A stretch of 64,000 bases of DNA from contig NZ_CP108442.1 in the NCBI RefSeq assembly GCF_041435355.1, positions 1,488,001 to 1,552,000 on the forward strand, in the 5' to 3' direction. The position numbers and the translations under genes were made by a program. The DNA comes from Streptomyces sp. NBC_01276. Its GTDB lineage: Bacteria; Actinomycetota; Actinomycetes; Streptomycetales; Streptomycetaceae. The notes under the pieces are model-generated. The model saw only the letters and a program-made list of their open reading frames with translations. It was not told the DNA's origin and ran no database searches. Below are positions 27,781 to 36,239 of the stretch, piece by piece (position 1 is the first letter of the stretch; every line of letters begins with the position of its first letter).

Positions 27781-28062
27781 ATGTCTTCCTGCTGCACCCC
27801 TGACGGCAGCTGCGGTACCGGCACCACCACCGTCACGGCCGTCGTCGACAGCACCGCGACCGCCTACCGCGTGTCCGGCATGAGCTGCGGCCACTGCAGG
27901 ACCGCCATCACCGCCTCCGTCGGCGCCCTCGAAGGGGTCGTCTCCGTGGACGTGGACGTGGACGGCGGCCTGGTCACCGTGACGACGGCGGGCGCCCCCG
28001 ACGACGCCGCGATCGGCGCCGCGATCGACGACGCCGGCTACGAGCTGACCGGCCGGGCCTGA
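27781..28062 (+). CDS. copZ: Copper chaperone CopZ
   Basis: A 93-residue protein with one heavy-metal-associated domain and the Cu(I) site MSCGHC. An N-terminal extension carries extra cysteines (SSCCTPDGSCG) that may bind more copper. ATG 27781 has AAGGAG seven bases upstream. CopZ hands Cu(I) to the CopA pump encoded 96 bases downstream and can also deliver it to CsoR. Three CsoR-type operators precede the gene. Confidence 0.92.
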   Translation: MSSCCTPDGSCGTGTTTVTAVVDSTATAYRVSGMSCGHCRTAITASVGALEGVVSVDVDVDGGLVTVTTAGAPDDAAIGAAIDDAGYELTGRA

Positions 28063-28158
28063 CACACCGCCCGGCCCCGACCCACCGGCCGCCGGGGCCC
28101 CGTCCGTACACCACCGGGCCCCGGCCCCCACCCCGCGCTCGAACGAGGAGCAGCCCTC

Positions 28159-30417
28159 ATGACCACCATCACTCCCGGCGCCGCCCAGGTCGAGCTCGCC
28201 ATCGGCGGCATGACCTGTGCCTCCTGCGCGGCCCGCATCGAGAAGAAGCTCAACCGCATGGACGGCGTCGAGGCCACCGTCAACTACGCGACCGAGAAGG
28301 CCAGGGTCACCTTCGACGCCGACGTCTCCGTCGCGGACCTGATCGCCACGGTCGAGGCCACCGGCTACACCGCCAAGGAGCCGGCCCCCGTCCGCGCCCA
28401 GGGCCCGTCCGGCGCCGGGGAGGAGCCGGAGGAGGCCGACGAACTGCGCCCCCTGCGCCAGCGGCTGACCGCCGCCGTCGCCCTGGCCGTGCCGGTCATC
28501 GCGATGGCCATGGTCCCGGCCCTGCAGATCGACTACTGGCAGTGGCTGTCGCTGACCCTGGCCGCCCCCGTCGTCACCTACGCCGCCTGGCCCTTCCACC
28601 GTGCCGCCTGGACCAACGCCCGGCACGGCGCGGCCACCATGGACACGCTGATCTCGGTGGGCACGACTGCCGCCTTCCTCTGGTCGCTGTGGGCCCTGTT
28701 CTTCGGCACCGCGGGCACGCCCGGCATGACCCACGCCTTCGAGTTCACCATCGCCCGCAGCGACGGCGCCGGGAACATCTACCTGGAGGCCGCCGCCGGC
28801 GTCACCGCCTTCATCCTCGCCGGCCGGTACTTCGAGGCCCGCTCCAAGCGCAAGGCCGGCGCGGCCCTCAAGGCGCTGCTCGAACTGGGCGCCAAGGAGG
28901 TCACGGTGCTCCGCGACGGCCACGAGGTCACCGTGCCGACGGCCGAACTCCAGGCCGGCATGCGCTTCCTGGTCCGCCCCGGCGAGAAGATCGCCACCGA
29001 CGGCACCGTGGTCGAGGGCTCCTCCGCCGTGGACGCCTCCATGCTCACCGGCGAGTCCGTCCCGGTCGAGGTCTCCGTCGGGGACTCCGTCACCGGTGCC
29101 ACCCTCAACGCGGGCGGCCGCCTGGTCGTCGAGGCCACCCGGGTCGGCGCCGACACCCAACTGGCGCGGATGGCCAAGATGGTGGAGGACGCGCAGAACG
29201 GCAAGGCCGCCGCGCAGCGCCTCGCCGACAAGATCTCCGCCGTGTTCGTCCCGGTCGTGATCGGCCTCGCCCTGGCCACCCTCGGCTTCTGGCTCGGCAC
29301 CGGTTCCGGCCTCGCGGCCTCCTTCACCGCCGCCGTCGCCGTACTGATCATCGCCTGCCCCTGCGCCCTGGGCCTGGCCACCCCCACCGCCCTGATGGTC
29401 GGCACCGGCCGCGGCGCCCAGCTCGGCATCCTGATCAAGGGACCCGAGATCCTGGAGACCACGCGCAAGGTCGACACCATCGTGCTCGACAAGACCGGCA
29501 CCGTCACCACCGGCCGGATGACCCTGCTCGCCGTGCACACCGCGGAGGGCGTCGCCGAGAACGACGTGCTGCGCCTGGCGGGCGCGCTGGAGCACTCCTC
29601 CGAGCACCCGATCGCCCAGGCCGTCGCGACCGGCGCGGCCGCCCGGGTCGGCTCCCTGCCCACCCCCGAGGACTTCGCCAACATCCCCGGCCTCGGCGTC
29701 CAGGGCGTCGTCGACGGGCACGCGGTCCTGGTGGGCCGCGAGAAGCTGCTCGCCGAGTGGGCGATGGCGCTGCCCCCTCACCTGGAGCACGCCAAGGCCG
29801 CGGCGGAGGGCGCCGGGCGCACCGCCATCGCGGTGGCCTGGGACGGTGAGGCGCGGGCGGTCCTGGAGGTCGCGGACGCCGTCAAGGACACCAGCGCCGA
29901 GGCGATCCGCCGGCTGCGCGCCCTGGGCCTCACCCCGATCCTGCTGACCGGCGACAACAAGGCCGTCGCGGAGTCCGTCGCGGCCGAGGTCGGCATCGAC
30001 GAGGTCATCGCCGAGGTCATGCCGCAGGACAAGGTCGACGTCGTGAAGCGGCTGCAGTCCGAGGGCCGCAGCGTCGCGATGGTGGGCGACGGCGTCAACG
30101 ACGCGGCCGCGCTCGCCCAGGCCGACCTGGGCCTGGCCATGGGCACCGGCACCGACGCCGCCATCGAGGCCGGCGACCTGACCCTCGTACGGGGTGACCT
30201 GCGGGCCGCGGCCGACGCGATCCGGCTCGCCCGCAAGACGCTCGGCACCATCCGCTCGAACCTGTTCTGGGCCTTCGCCTACAACGTGGCCGCCCTGCCG
30301 CTCGCCGCGGCCGGACTGCTCAACCCGATGATCGCCGGAGCGGCCATGGCCTTCTCCTCGGTCTTCGTCGTCGGCAACAGCCTGCGTCTGCGCGGCTTCC
30401 GGGCCGCCGCCAACTGA
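28159..30417 (+). CDS. copA: Copper-exporting P1B-type ATPase CopA
   Basis: A complete 752-residue P1B-1 ATPase. It has an N-terminal metal domain with GMTCASC (Cys20, Cys23) and the transmembrane metal site CPC (Cys400-Pro-Cys402). The phosphorylation motif is DKTGTVT (Asp444), with SEHPIAQ in the nucleotide domain and [10 protein letters not shown] in the P domain. Eight membrane helices are expected. It pumps Cu(I) out of the cytoplasm. The last 45 bases of this gene reappear in a rearranged copy at about 44420-44463. Confidence 0.95.
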   Translation: MTTITPGAAQVELAIGGMTCASCAARIEKKLNRMDGVEATVNYATEKARVTFDADVSVADLIATVEATGYTAKEPAPVRAQGPSGAGEEPEEADELRPLRQRLTAAVALAVPVIAMAMVPALQIDYWQWLSLTLAAPVVTYAAWPFHRAAWTNARHGAATMDTLISVGTTAAFLWSLWALFFGTAGTPGMTHAFEFTIARSDGAGNIYLEAAAGVTAFILAGRYFEARSKRKAGAALKALLELGAKEVTVLRDGHEVTVPTAELQAGMRFLVRPGEKIATDGTVVEGSSAVDASMLTGESVPVEVSVGDSVTGATLNAGGRLVVEATRVGADTQLARMAKMVEDAQNGKAAAQRLADKISAVFVPVVIGLALATLGFWLGTGSGLAASFTAAVAVLIIACPCALGLATPTALMVGTGRGAQLGILIKGPEILETTRKVDTIVLDKTGTVTTGRMTLLAVHTAEGVAENDVLRLAGALEHSSEHPIAQAVATGAAARVGSLPTPEDFANIPGLGVQGVVDGHAVLVGREKLLAEWAMALPPHLEHAKAAAEGAGRTAIAVAWDGEARAVLEVADAVKDTSAEAIRRLRALGLTPILLTGDNKAVAESVAAEVGIDEVIAEVMPQDKVDVVKRLQSEGRSVAMVGDGVNDAAALAQADLGLAMGTGTDAAIEAGDLTLVRGDLRAAADAIRLARKTLGTIRSNLFWAFAYNVAALPLAAAGLLNPMIAGAAMAFSSVFVVGNSLRLRGFRAAAN

Positions 30418-30426
30418 GGAGCTCCC

Positions 30427-30708
30427 GTGGCCGGTTACGAACCACACAAGGAAGACGTCATCAGACGCCTGCGGCGGATCGAGGGCCAGGTCCGCGGCGT
30501 GCAGCGGATGGTCGCAGAGGACGTCTACTGCATCGACGTGCTCACCCAGGTGTCCGCCGTCAACGCCGCGCTCCAGTCCTGTGCCGTGACCCTGCTCGAC
30601 GAACACCTGGGCTCGTGCGTCACCGAGGCCATCGCCGAGGGCGGGGACGCGGCGAAGGCCAAGGTGGGCGAGGCCACCCGGGCCATCGCCCGGCTGATCC
30701 GCGCATAA
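30427..30708 (+). CDS. csoR: CsoR-type copper-sensing repressor (copy 2)
   Basis: A second 93-residue CsoR, starting at GTG 30427 nine bases after copA with AGGAG overlapping the copA stop. Metal ligands are YCIDVLTQ and EHLGSCV, and there is an extra cysteine in LQSCAV. Being last in the copZ-copA operon gives negative feedback. The two CsoR copies are similar but clearly diverged. The last 138 bases of this gene are duplicated without indels at 44467-44604. Confidence 0.92.
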   Translation: MAGYEPHKEDVIRRLRRIEGQVRGVQRMVAEDVYCIDVLTQVSAVNAALQSCAVTLLDEHLGSCVTEAIAEGGDAAKAKVGEATRAIARLIRA

Positions 30709-30721
30709 ACCCGGCCGGTGC

Positions 30722-30771
30722 GCCGACCGCCCCTCCACACACGGCAGTTCGTGGAGGGGCGGTCGGCTTTT
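30722..30771 (+). terminator. Strong intrinsic terminator of the copper operon
   Basis: A perfect 17-bp stem (arms 30722-30738 and 30751-30767) with a 12-base loop is followed by TTTT, 13 bases after the csoR stop. A second copy of the stem is found at 44618-44663. Confidence 0.92.
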
Positions 30772-30813
30772 CCGTGCCCGCCCGGGGCCCGCGTAGCGGA
30801 CCCAACCCGGCTG

Positions 30814-30865
30814 CCCGACCACCCGAATTGCCCGCCATTCTGGGCCCGTGCGGGCTCAGGACCGG
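30814..30865. repeat. Duplicate of the GNAT-gene upstream region (left copy)
   Basis: These 52 bases match 46122-46173 at 49 of 52 positions. The right copy is the promoter area of the GNAT gene at 46196. Here it sits directly after the copper terminator with no gene attached, showing that this edge of the island is a recombination junction. Confidence 0.8.
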
Positions 30866-30931
30866 CATCAGGGGCGTTTCAAAGTCCCGTTGATCACGCG
30901 AGTCTGCAGGCCACAGCAGCGCGAGGGGGCT

Positions 30932-31105
30932 GGGCTAGGGGGTGTCTGACGGATATCCGCGGCGTCGCGACGCCCGGCACGCACTCTCGCCGCACCGACC
31001 GAAAGCCCAAGTACGTCCAGTACGCGGGCTTCCGGTCGGCACGCCGAGAGCACGCACCGGACGCCGCTCCTTCCCCACGGACATCCGTCAGACACCCCCT
31101 AGCCC
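30932..31105. mobile_element. MITE-like element with 28-bp inverted ends
   Basis: A 174-bp element. The terminal inverted repeats (30932-30959 and 31078-31105) agree at 27 of 28 positions and begin GGGCTAGGGGGTGTCTGACG. The interior is also largely self-complementary, so the whole element can fold as one long hairpin. It has no coding capacity. Elements with GGGTGTCTGACGGA ends are familiar as IS termini in Streptomyces (from memory). It marks the left edge of the inserted region. Confidence 0.82.
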
Positions 31106-31191
31106 ATCACGAACGCAACGAAACTCCGGTTGCACGGGGCGACCTTGCCAAGTCGCCCTGGACCAACGGAGTTTCGAGCTGCCGCCGGTCC

Positions 31192-31626
31192 GCCACCGCC
31201 TGCCTCGTCAAGTCACCCGCTCTGGATGGCGTGGCGGGACTCTCGCTGATGGAGCGGCTGCGGGTGCTGCCCGATCCGCGTCGACGGCGCGGTGTGCGTC
31301 ACCCGTTCGTGACAGTGCTGCTGCTTGCCGCGCCGGCGGTGGTCGCCGGCGCGCGCTCGTACGCGGCGATCGGCCAGTGGGCCGCGAGCGCACCGCAGCA
31401 CGCCCTGACCCGCCTCGGTGCCCGCACGGTCGGCGTGTTCGGGGTGTGTGTCGCACCGAGTGCCGCCACGATTCGACGGGGCGGCAACCTGGTCTGTCCC
31501 GGTGGCCTGGCCGACCTGACCGGCGCCGATCCCGGCGGCGCCAACTCGGTGGCCGTGGACGGCAAGGCCGCCCGCGGCTCCCGGCACGGCCAGACGCCCG
31601 CCGCCCACCTCCTTGCCCGCCTGACC
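31192..31626 (+). pseudogene. ISAs1-family transposase remnant
   Basis: Translation gives the N-terminal DDE_Tnp_1-associated region of ISAs1 transposases: LMERLRVLPDPRRRRGVRHP, AGARSYAAIGQWAA, and the start of the catalytic domain SVAVDGKAARGSR. The protein then loses similarity after HLLARLTG and the remaining two-thirds of a transposase is absent. The SEATIRR-type segment is damaged (CVAPSAATIRRGGN). It is a dead fragment, probably left by earlier rearrangement. Confidence 0.78.
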
Positions 31627-31665
31627 GGCGCTCTCACAAGATCACGGGGCTTCGCAACGGCCCTG
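31622..31665. repeat. Left copy of 44-bp direct repeat flanking the island
   Basis: It matches 44330-44373 at about 36 of 44 positions; the shared core includes TCACGGG and ends ACGGCCCTG. The two copies bracket 12.7 kb that contain the whole peptide/radical SAM gene set, suggesting recombination between scattered repeats. Confidence 0.7.
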
Positions 31666-31801
31666 CCCTGCCCTCGACCCTGCCCGTTCGGACATTGTTC
31701 GCTCAAGGACCAGGGTGGTTGCATTTGAACCCGGTTGAACAGTCAGGTAACAACTGTTCCACCGGAATCCATTTCAGAGCTAGAAACCGGAGGAATTTCT
31801 C

Positions 31802-31870
31802 ATGGTTCGTCACCACGCCGTCAGCCTGCGCCCTCGCCTCGACAAGATCCGGGTGCGCGCCGGTAAGTGA
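31802..31870 (+). CDS. 22-residue peptide gene at the head of the island operon (candidate precursor or leader peptide)
   Basis: ATG 31802 follows a near-ideal ribosome site (GGAGG at 31789-31793, eight-base spacing). The peptide begins MVRHHAVS, contains LRPRLDK, and ends IRVRAGK. It is basic (six Arg, two Lys, two His), with one Ser, one Asp and no Cys, Thr, Trp or Tyr. A 14-bp hairpin follows the stop by six bases, a layout often seen between RiPP precursors and their enzymes. An M16 peptidase and a radical SAM enzyme are encoded downstream. Alternatively it may be a regulatory leader ORF: short RHH..RxRL..RV peptides precede some actinobacterial sulfur genes, although those usually end in cysteine. 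Confidence 0.6.
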   Translation: MVRHHAVSLRPRLDKIRVRAGK

Positions 31871-31876
31871 TTGACC

Positions 31877-31909
31877 GGTGTGCCGCGGGTCCCGTACCCG
31901 CGGCACACC
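31877..31909 (+). terminator. Perfect hairpin after the peptide gene (attenuator-type)
   Basis: 14-bp perfect arms (31877-31890 and 31896-31909) enclose a CCCGT loop. No T-run follows, so it is more likely a partial terminator or mRNA stabiliser that sets a high peptide-to-enzyme ratio than a full stop. Confidence 0.72.
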
Positions 31910-31976
31910 GTCCCCAACTCGTACTGCCGGAAGTCGGAACATCGCGGCGTGAAATCGCGCCGGTAATTCAGGAGAA

Positions 31977-33218
31977 GTGGATCCGTACATGAGAGTCACT
32001 GAGGAAGGCCACGGCGTTCCGGTCCTGATCGGGGCTGATTCAGCGCGGCGTACGACGTCCCTCTGCTTCTCCATCGCGTTCGGCGGGCGGCACGACTCGC
32101 CGGAGGGCTCGGGCGCGGCCCACCTGATGGAGCACTTGCTGATGTCCGCTCCGCTGGACGGTGGCGCCTCGCTGGCCGAGCGCATCGAAGGCCTCGGCGG
32201 TGAATGCAATGCTTCCACCGGGCCCGAATCTCTCCTGTTCTTTGCCCAGGTGATGAACGAGGATGCCTGTGCCGTTGCGCAGTGGATGACGCAGGCGGTA
32301 CTCCATCCGGAAATCGACGACAAGATATTCGATTCCGAGCGCCGCGTCGTGCTTACGGAATTGGCCGCCGCAGCAGCCGACCCGAGTGACATCGTCCAGG
32401 AGAGGTTCCTCGCCGAGCTCTTCCGGGGGCACCCCCTTTCGCAGCCTTCCGGTGGCACCGAGGAGAGCGTCCGGGAATTGTCCCTGAACATTGTCGAGGA
32501 GTCGCACCGGAGGGCGACGACGACACGCCCCATGGCCTTCTCCGCAGTCGGCGGAATAGATCCGGAAGCTCTTCGCGCCACGCTCGGCAACTCGGCGCTG
32601 GCCTCGGCCGCGGTCGCACCACTGACGTCCGGCGGCCCAGTGGTCGAACCGCCTGCGCTGCCCCTCGTTTCGCAGCGGACCGACCCGTCCTGGCCCGACG
32701 AGTTCTGCTGGCTGGTTGCCGGCGGACGGGCCCCGCGGCTCGCGGACCGGGAGCGGTTCGCCTCCGTCGTGCTGGGCCATCTCCTCGGTTCGAGTGCCGC
32801 CTCCCCGCTCTACCAGCGGCTCCGCGGGGAGAACGCCCTCGCCTACATGTTCCGTTCCTGGTCCCGCAGCTACAGCGACACGGGCGCCTGGCGCTTCCTC
32901 GCCGGCGCCGAACCCGAGAACGCCCCGCGCGTCCTGGAGGAATTCCGCAGCGCCCTGTCCGAGGTCGCGAACAAGGGGCCGCTGGAGAGGTCGCTGGCCG
33001 CGGCCCGCCGGCTGGCGGTGATGGAGGCCGTGCGGGAGGCGGAGGACCCGCTGGAGCACGCGATCACCCTGGCGAACCAGCGTTGCGCGCTGCCCGGGCC
33101 GTGGGATCCGGAGCAGCACATCCAGGCGGTGCTGGCGACGACCGGCGAGGAGGTCGCCGCAGCCGCGGCCCGGCTCTCCGACGAACTCCTGGTCGTGGCA
33201 AGCCCGGAGGGAGCATGA
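31977..33218 (+). CDS. M16-family (insulinase/pitrilysin-type) metallopeptidase
   Basis: A 413-residue single-unit M16 peptidase. The inverted zinc motif HLMEH is at residues 49-53 and the distal zinc glutamate is likely Glu128 in RRVVLTELAA, so the site is complete. Length equals the bacterial processing-peptidase subunit. Start choice is open: GTG 31977 lies very close to GGAG, while ATG 31989 lies about 14 bases from it. M16 peptidases trim or release peptides in PQQ and sactipeptide-type pathways. Following the 22-residue peptide gene, leader cleavage or peptide turnover is the natural inference. No inactive partner M16 subunit is encoded nearby. Confidence 0.87.
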   Translation: MDPYMRVTEEGHGVPVLIGADSARRTTSLCFSIAFGGRHDSPEGSGAAHLMEHLLMSAPLDGGASLAERIEGLGGECNASTGPESLLFFAQVMNEDACAVAQWMTQAVLHPEIDDKIFDSERRVVLTELAAAAADPSDIVQERFLAELFRGHPLSQPSGGTEESVRELSLNIVEESHRRATTTRPMAFSAVGGIDPEALRATLGNSALASAAVAPLTSGGPVVEPPALPLVSQRTDPSWPDEFCWLVAGGRAPRLADRERFASVVLGHLLGSSAASPLYQRLRGENALAYMFRSWSRSYSDTGAWRFLAGAEPENAPRVLEEFRSALSEVANKGPLERSLAAARRLAVMEAVREAEDPLEHAITLANQRCALPGPWDPEQHIQAVLATTGEEVAAAAARLSDELLVVASPEGA

Positions 33219-34024
33219 CCTCCTTCGCTGTCGCACCTGCCTTCCTCGACGCCGTCGGCCCGGCCGGGATGCTGCTGCGGGTCCAGGGGCAGGACTGTGT
33301 CGCCGGTTCGTACCACGATCCGGTCGCCGACGAGACCCGCTGCCTCGTCGAGTACGCGGACCAGGCGCTCCTGGCCGACCTCTCTCCGCTCCTGCCGGTG
33401 CTCCGAGCACGGTACCCGGAGTGCACGAGCCTGCTGGTGCGCGTCCTGCCGGGGGGCGAGGTCGACGCGAGGCTGAGCCCGTTCCTCACCTACGTGCGGT
33501 ATGCGGCCGAGCCGGACGGGCCGGCGGCTGACGTGGCGGAGCCAACGATTCTGCGGGTGACCGAAGTCGACGACGACTGCGCCCCCCTGGTCGAGGAGTG
33601 GATGGCGCGGGCGATCAGTGACGGAGCGTCGGTCCAAGGGGGGCGGCCCGATCCTTCCGTGGCACTGGACGCGGCCCGCACGCTACTGGCCGGTGCGGAG
33701 CGCACCTCGTTCGTCGCCTGGCTGGACGGGGTGGCGATCGGCCACGCCACGGTGCGCCGCGACGGCTACGACGACCCCAGCGATACCGAGTTCCTTGAGC
33801 TCATCGACATCCTCGTCGATTCCGACGCGCACCGGTCGGCCGCCACCCGAGCACTGGTGCGGGCCTGTGCGGAACTGGCCGGGACGACCGGCCTCCCGCT
33901 GGTCGGCCACGTCAGTCACCCGCTCCCCGGCACCGGAGCGGACAGCGGAGCGCGGATCGTCGCCGGGCTGGTGAGCCAGGGTTGGCAGCCGGCCTTCGGC
34001 TACCGGCACCTATCGCTCGCCTGA
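33215..34024 (+). CDS. GNAT-like acetyltransferase with an unusual N-terminal half
   Basis: A 269-residue protein; ATG 33215 overlaps the peptidase stop (ATGA). The C-terminal half looks like a GNAT fold: FVAWLDGVAIGHATVRRDGY (beta4), ELIDILVDSDAHRSAATRALV (acetyl-CoA-binding region) and GWQPAFGYRHLSL at the end. The canonical Q/RxxGxG/A loop is replaced by SDAHRSAA, so acetyl-CoA binding is uncertain. The first 110 residues match nothing I recognise. It may acylate the peptide or its N-terminus (inference from position). Confidence 0.55.
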   Translation: MTSFAVAPAFLDAVGPAGMLLRVQGQDCVAGSYHDPVADETRCLVEYADQALLADLSPLLPVLRARYPECTSLLVRVLPGGEVDARLSPFLTYVRYAAEPDGPAADVAEPTILRVTEVDDDCAPLVEEWMARAISDGASVQGGRPDPSVALDAARTLLAGAERTSFVAWLDGVAIGHATVRRDGYDDPSDTEFLELIDILVDSDAHRSAATRALVRACAELAGTTGLPLVGHVSHPLPGTGADSGARIVAGLVSQGWQPAFGYRHLSLA

Positions 34025-34128
34025 GTTCAACGCCGCGGCCGACCAGGCCGTCCGAGCCGTGCCCCCCATGAAGCCCTGTCACATCCGAAGCTCCGTCATG
34101 CCTGATGCCACGTCACGAAGGGACGCGC

Positions 34129-35292
34129 ATGTCCGACTCTCCCCCCGCGTCGCCGCCGCCGCTCACCTTGGACCTGCTCTACACGGCGCTCGGCATGGAT
34201 CCGCAGGAGCCGCTCCGTGACCTGGTCCGGGCCGCCCGTACCCAGCGCGGCCACCTGGCCCCGCTGGTCCTCTCCGTTGCCACCGGGCAGGGCGAGGCGT
34301 TGGGCAGCGGGTCGTCGGACGAACTGCGCCGGATGCGGGTACGGACGGACGACTACCGCACCCTCGCCGCCCAGCTGACGGCCGCCGTTCCCGGAGCCCG
34401 CGTCCTCAAGGGGCCGGCGCTGGCACAGCACTACCCGCCCGCGGTCCTGCGCCCCAGCGGCGACCTCGACGTCTACCTGCCGGGCGAGTCCGCCCTGTGG
34501 CACGCCGTGCACGAGGTCTTCCGCACCCGGCCGGTGAACGACGTCGACATCACGCTCATCGGCCAGGGCGCCGGAGCGCACTGGGTCGTCGTACTGCGAT
34601 GGTCCGCGGAGGACCCGGTCCTCGACCCCGACCACCGTGTCGAACTGGTGACCTTCGCCTACCCCGAGCGCGCCGGGGCCGCGCCGATGCGGGTGCGACC
34701 CCCGCAGGACCAGGTCACCTCCGATCTGCTGGCGATCGCCGACGAGCGATTCGACCGCCCCTTCACCGTCAAGGACGTCCTCGACCTGGCCTTCACGCTC
34801 GACAGCCCGCACTGCCCGCCCCCGGAAGCACTGGTCTCGGCAGCGGACGCCTACCGGCTGGCTCCGGAACTGCTCCTGCTGAGCCAGGCGCTGCGCAGCG
34901 CCGTGGAGTTGACCAGTCCGCGGAACGAACTGCTGCTGCCGCTGCTCACCGACGCCGCCGCGCGCGAGGAGGCCGCACGCGAGGAGGCCCTGCGCAATGC
35001 CCAGCCCGCGCAAACCGCCGCCACGCCAACAGCCACAGCACAGACCGAGCCGAGCGCGCGACAGTGCCTGGAGGACGGTCGGCCGCTGTACGGCCTGCGG
35101 CTGAACCCGGACTTGGCCCCGCGAGACGGCGACGCAGTACAGCTCCGCCTCCTCGGCGACGACGTCCTGCTGCGCTGCCCCGTCGGGGACTTCCTCCTGG
35201 TGGCCTCGGAGCTGGTCGACCCCGGTACCTACGAGGCGGCGCTCGAAGCGCTCGCGGCGGAGGAGAACAACCAGGCGGTGGCACGGGCATGA
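34129..35292 (+). CDS. Nucleotidyltransferase-like protein (NTP_transf_5-like)
   Basis: The 387-residue product starts at ATG 34129 after AAGGGA. It contains RVLKGPALAQHY followed by RPSGDLDVYLP, the GDxD-type acidic pair of the minimal nucleotidyltransferase fold. The third acidic residue may lie in VNDVDITLIG or RVELVTF. This resembles the uncharacterised nucleotidyltransferase family seen near some RiPP and polysaccharide loci. The C-terminal part (from about 270) includes an Ala/Thr/Gln-rich linker and a small beta-rich domain. It might transfer a nucleotide to the peptide or another small molecule; no direct evidence. Confidence 0.6.
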   Translation: MSDSPPASPPPLTLDLLYTALGMDPQEPLRDLVRAARTQRGHLAPLVLSVATGQGEALGSGSSDELRRMRVRTDDYRTLAAQLTAAVPGARVLKGPALAQHYPPAVLRPSGDLDVYLPGESALWHAVHEVFRTRPVNDVDITLIGQGAGAHWVVVLRWSAEDPVLDPDHRVELVTFAYPERAGAAPMRVRPPQDQVTSDLLAIADERFDRPFTVKDVLDLAFTLDSPHCPPPEALVSAADAYRLAPELLLLSQALRSAVELTSPRNELLLPLLTDAAAREEAAREEALRNAQPAQTAATPTATAQTEPSARQCLEDGRPLYGLRLNPDLAPRDGDAVQLRLLGDDVLLRCPVGDFLLVASELVDPGTYEAALEALAAEENNQAVARA

Positions 35293-36239
35293 GCGCGGAC
35301 ATGCTTCAGGTCGAAGCCCTCACCCGCCGCTTCCGCAACCGCAAGGGCAACGAGGTCACCGCGCTCGACGGGGTCACCCTGCACGCACGGGAAGGAGAAG
35401 TCGTCGGTCTCCTTGGGCCCAACGGTGCCGGAAAGACGACGCTCTCACGGATCCTGACGACACTGCTGCTCCCCACCGGTGGCATCGCCCGGGTCGACGG
35501 CCTCGACGTGGTCCACGACGCACGTCAGGTGCGGGAACGCATCGGGCTGGTGCTCGGTGGCGAGCGGGGTCTGTACAATCGACTGACTGCCCGTCAGAAT
35601 CTGCGCTACTGGGGCGCGATGCAGGGACTGCCGGGAAAGGCCTGCCGCAGCCGCGCCGACCAGCTGCTGGAGCGGCTGGGCCTGAGTGCGCGTGCTGACG
35701 ACCAGATACAGACGTACTCGCGCGGCATGGTCCAGCGCGTCCACCTGGCCAGAGCCCTGCTCCGCAGCCCCCGCCTGCTGATCATGGACGAGCCGACCAG
35801 CGGCATGGACCCGCATGCCGCGCAGGGCTTCCGCGGACTCGTCGAAGAGCTCCGTGACAGTGGTTCGACCATCCTGCTCGCCACCCATGACATGCAGGAG
35901 GCGCAGTCCCTCTGCTCGCGGATCGCCCTGATCGACCACGGCCGGATCCTGCAGGAGGGGACAACCGAGGACCTCCTCCGCGCCATCGGTACAGGCCGCA
36001 CCGTGACAGCCGCCGGCGTCGCGGCGCAGCTCGCCCTGAGCATTGCAGCGATCGCCGGAGTGAGCGTCCAGGAGTCGACGCCGGACGGGCTGTTGACCCT
36101 TCGGGCCGACGGCGACGGCGCGATCGCCGCGGTGCTCCAGGCCCTCACCGCCGCCGGTGTCCACGAGCTGTCAGTGGCCGCACCCTCCCTGACCGAGGTT
36201 TACCGCACCATCATCGAGGACCGGGAGTTCGCCCTCTGA
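35289..36239 (+). CDS. ABC transporter ATP-binding protein (exporter, DrrA type)
   Basis: A 316-residue ABC ATPase with Walker A GPNGAGKTT, signature YSRGMVQRVHLARALL, Walker B LLIMDEPTSGMDP and switch histidine ATHDM. The C-terminal 80-residue extension is typical of DrrA/NatA-type exporters. ATG 35289 overlaps the upstream stop by four bases, and its own stop overlaps the first permease (TGATG). With the two permeases it probably exports the island product and gives self-protection. Confidence 0.92.
   Translation: MSADMLQVEALTRRFRNRKGNEVTALDGVTLHAREGEVVGLLGPNGAGKTTLSRILTTLLLPTGGIARVDGLDVVHDARQVRERIGLVLGGERGLYNRLTARQNLRYWGAMQGLPGKACRSRADQLLERLGLSARADDQIQTYSRGMVQRVHLARALLRSPRLLIMDEPTSGMDPHAAQGFRGLVEELRDSGSTILLATHDMQEAQSLCSRIALIDHGRILQEGTTEDLLRAIGTGRTVTAAGVAAQLALSIAAIAGVSVQESTPDGLLTLRADGDGAIAAVLQALTAAGVHELSVAAPSLTEVYRTIIEDREFAL

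Noticed and set aside
27679..30822. Leftward 1,047-codon frame opposite copA
   Set aside because: Gly/Asp/Val-rich shadow of copA with no recognisable domain.
30932..31105. Terminator or attenuator
   Set aside because: The long hairpin has IS-type ends with 28-bp terminal repeats and fits a MITE better than a transcription signal.
31202..31728. Functional transposase or island integrase
   Set aside because: Only the N-terminal third of an ISAs1 transposase is present; no complete recombinase gene exists at either island edge.
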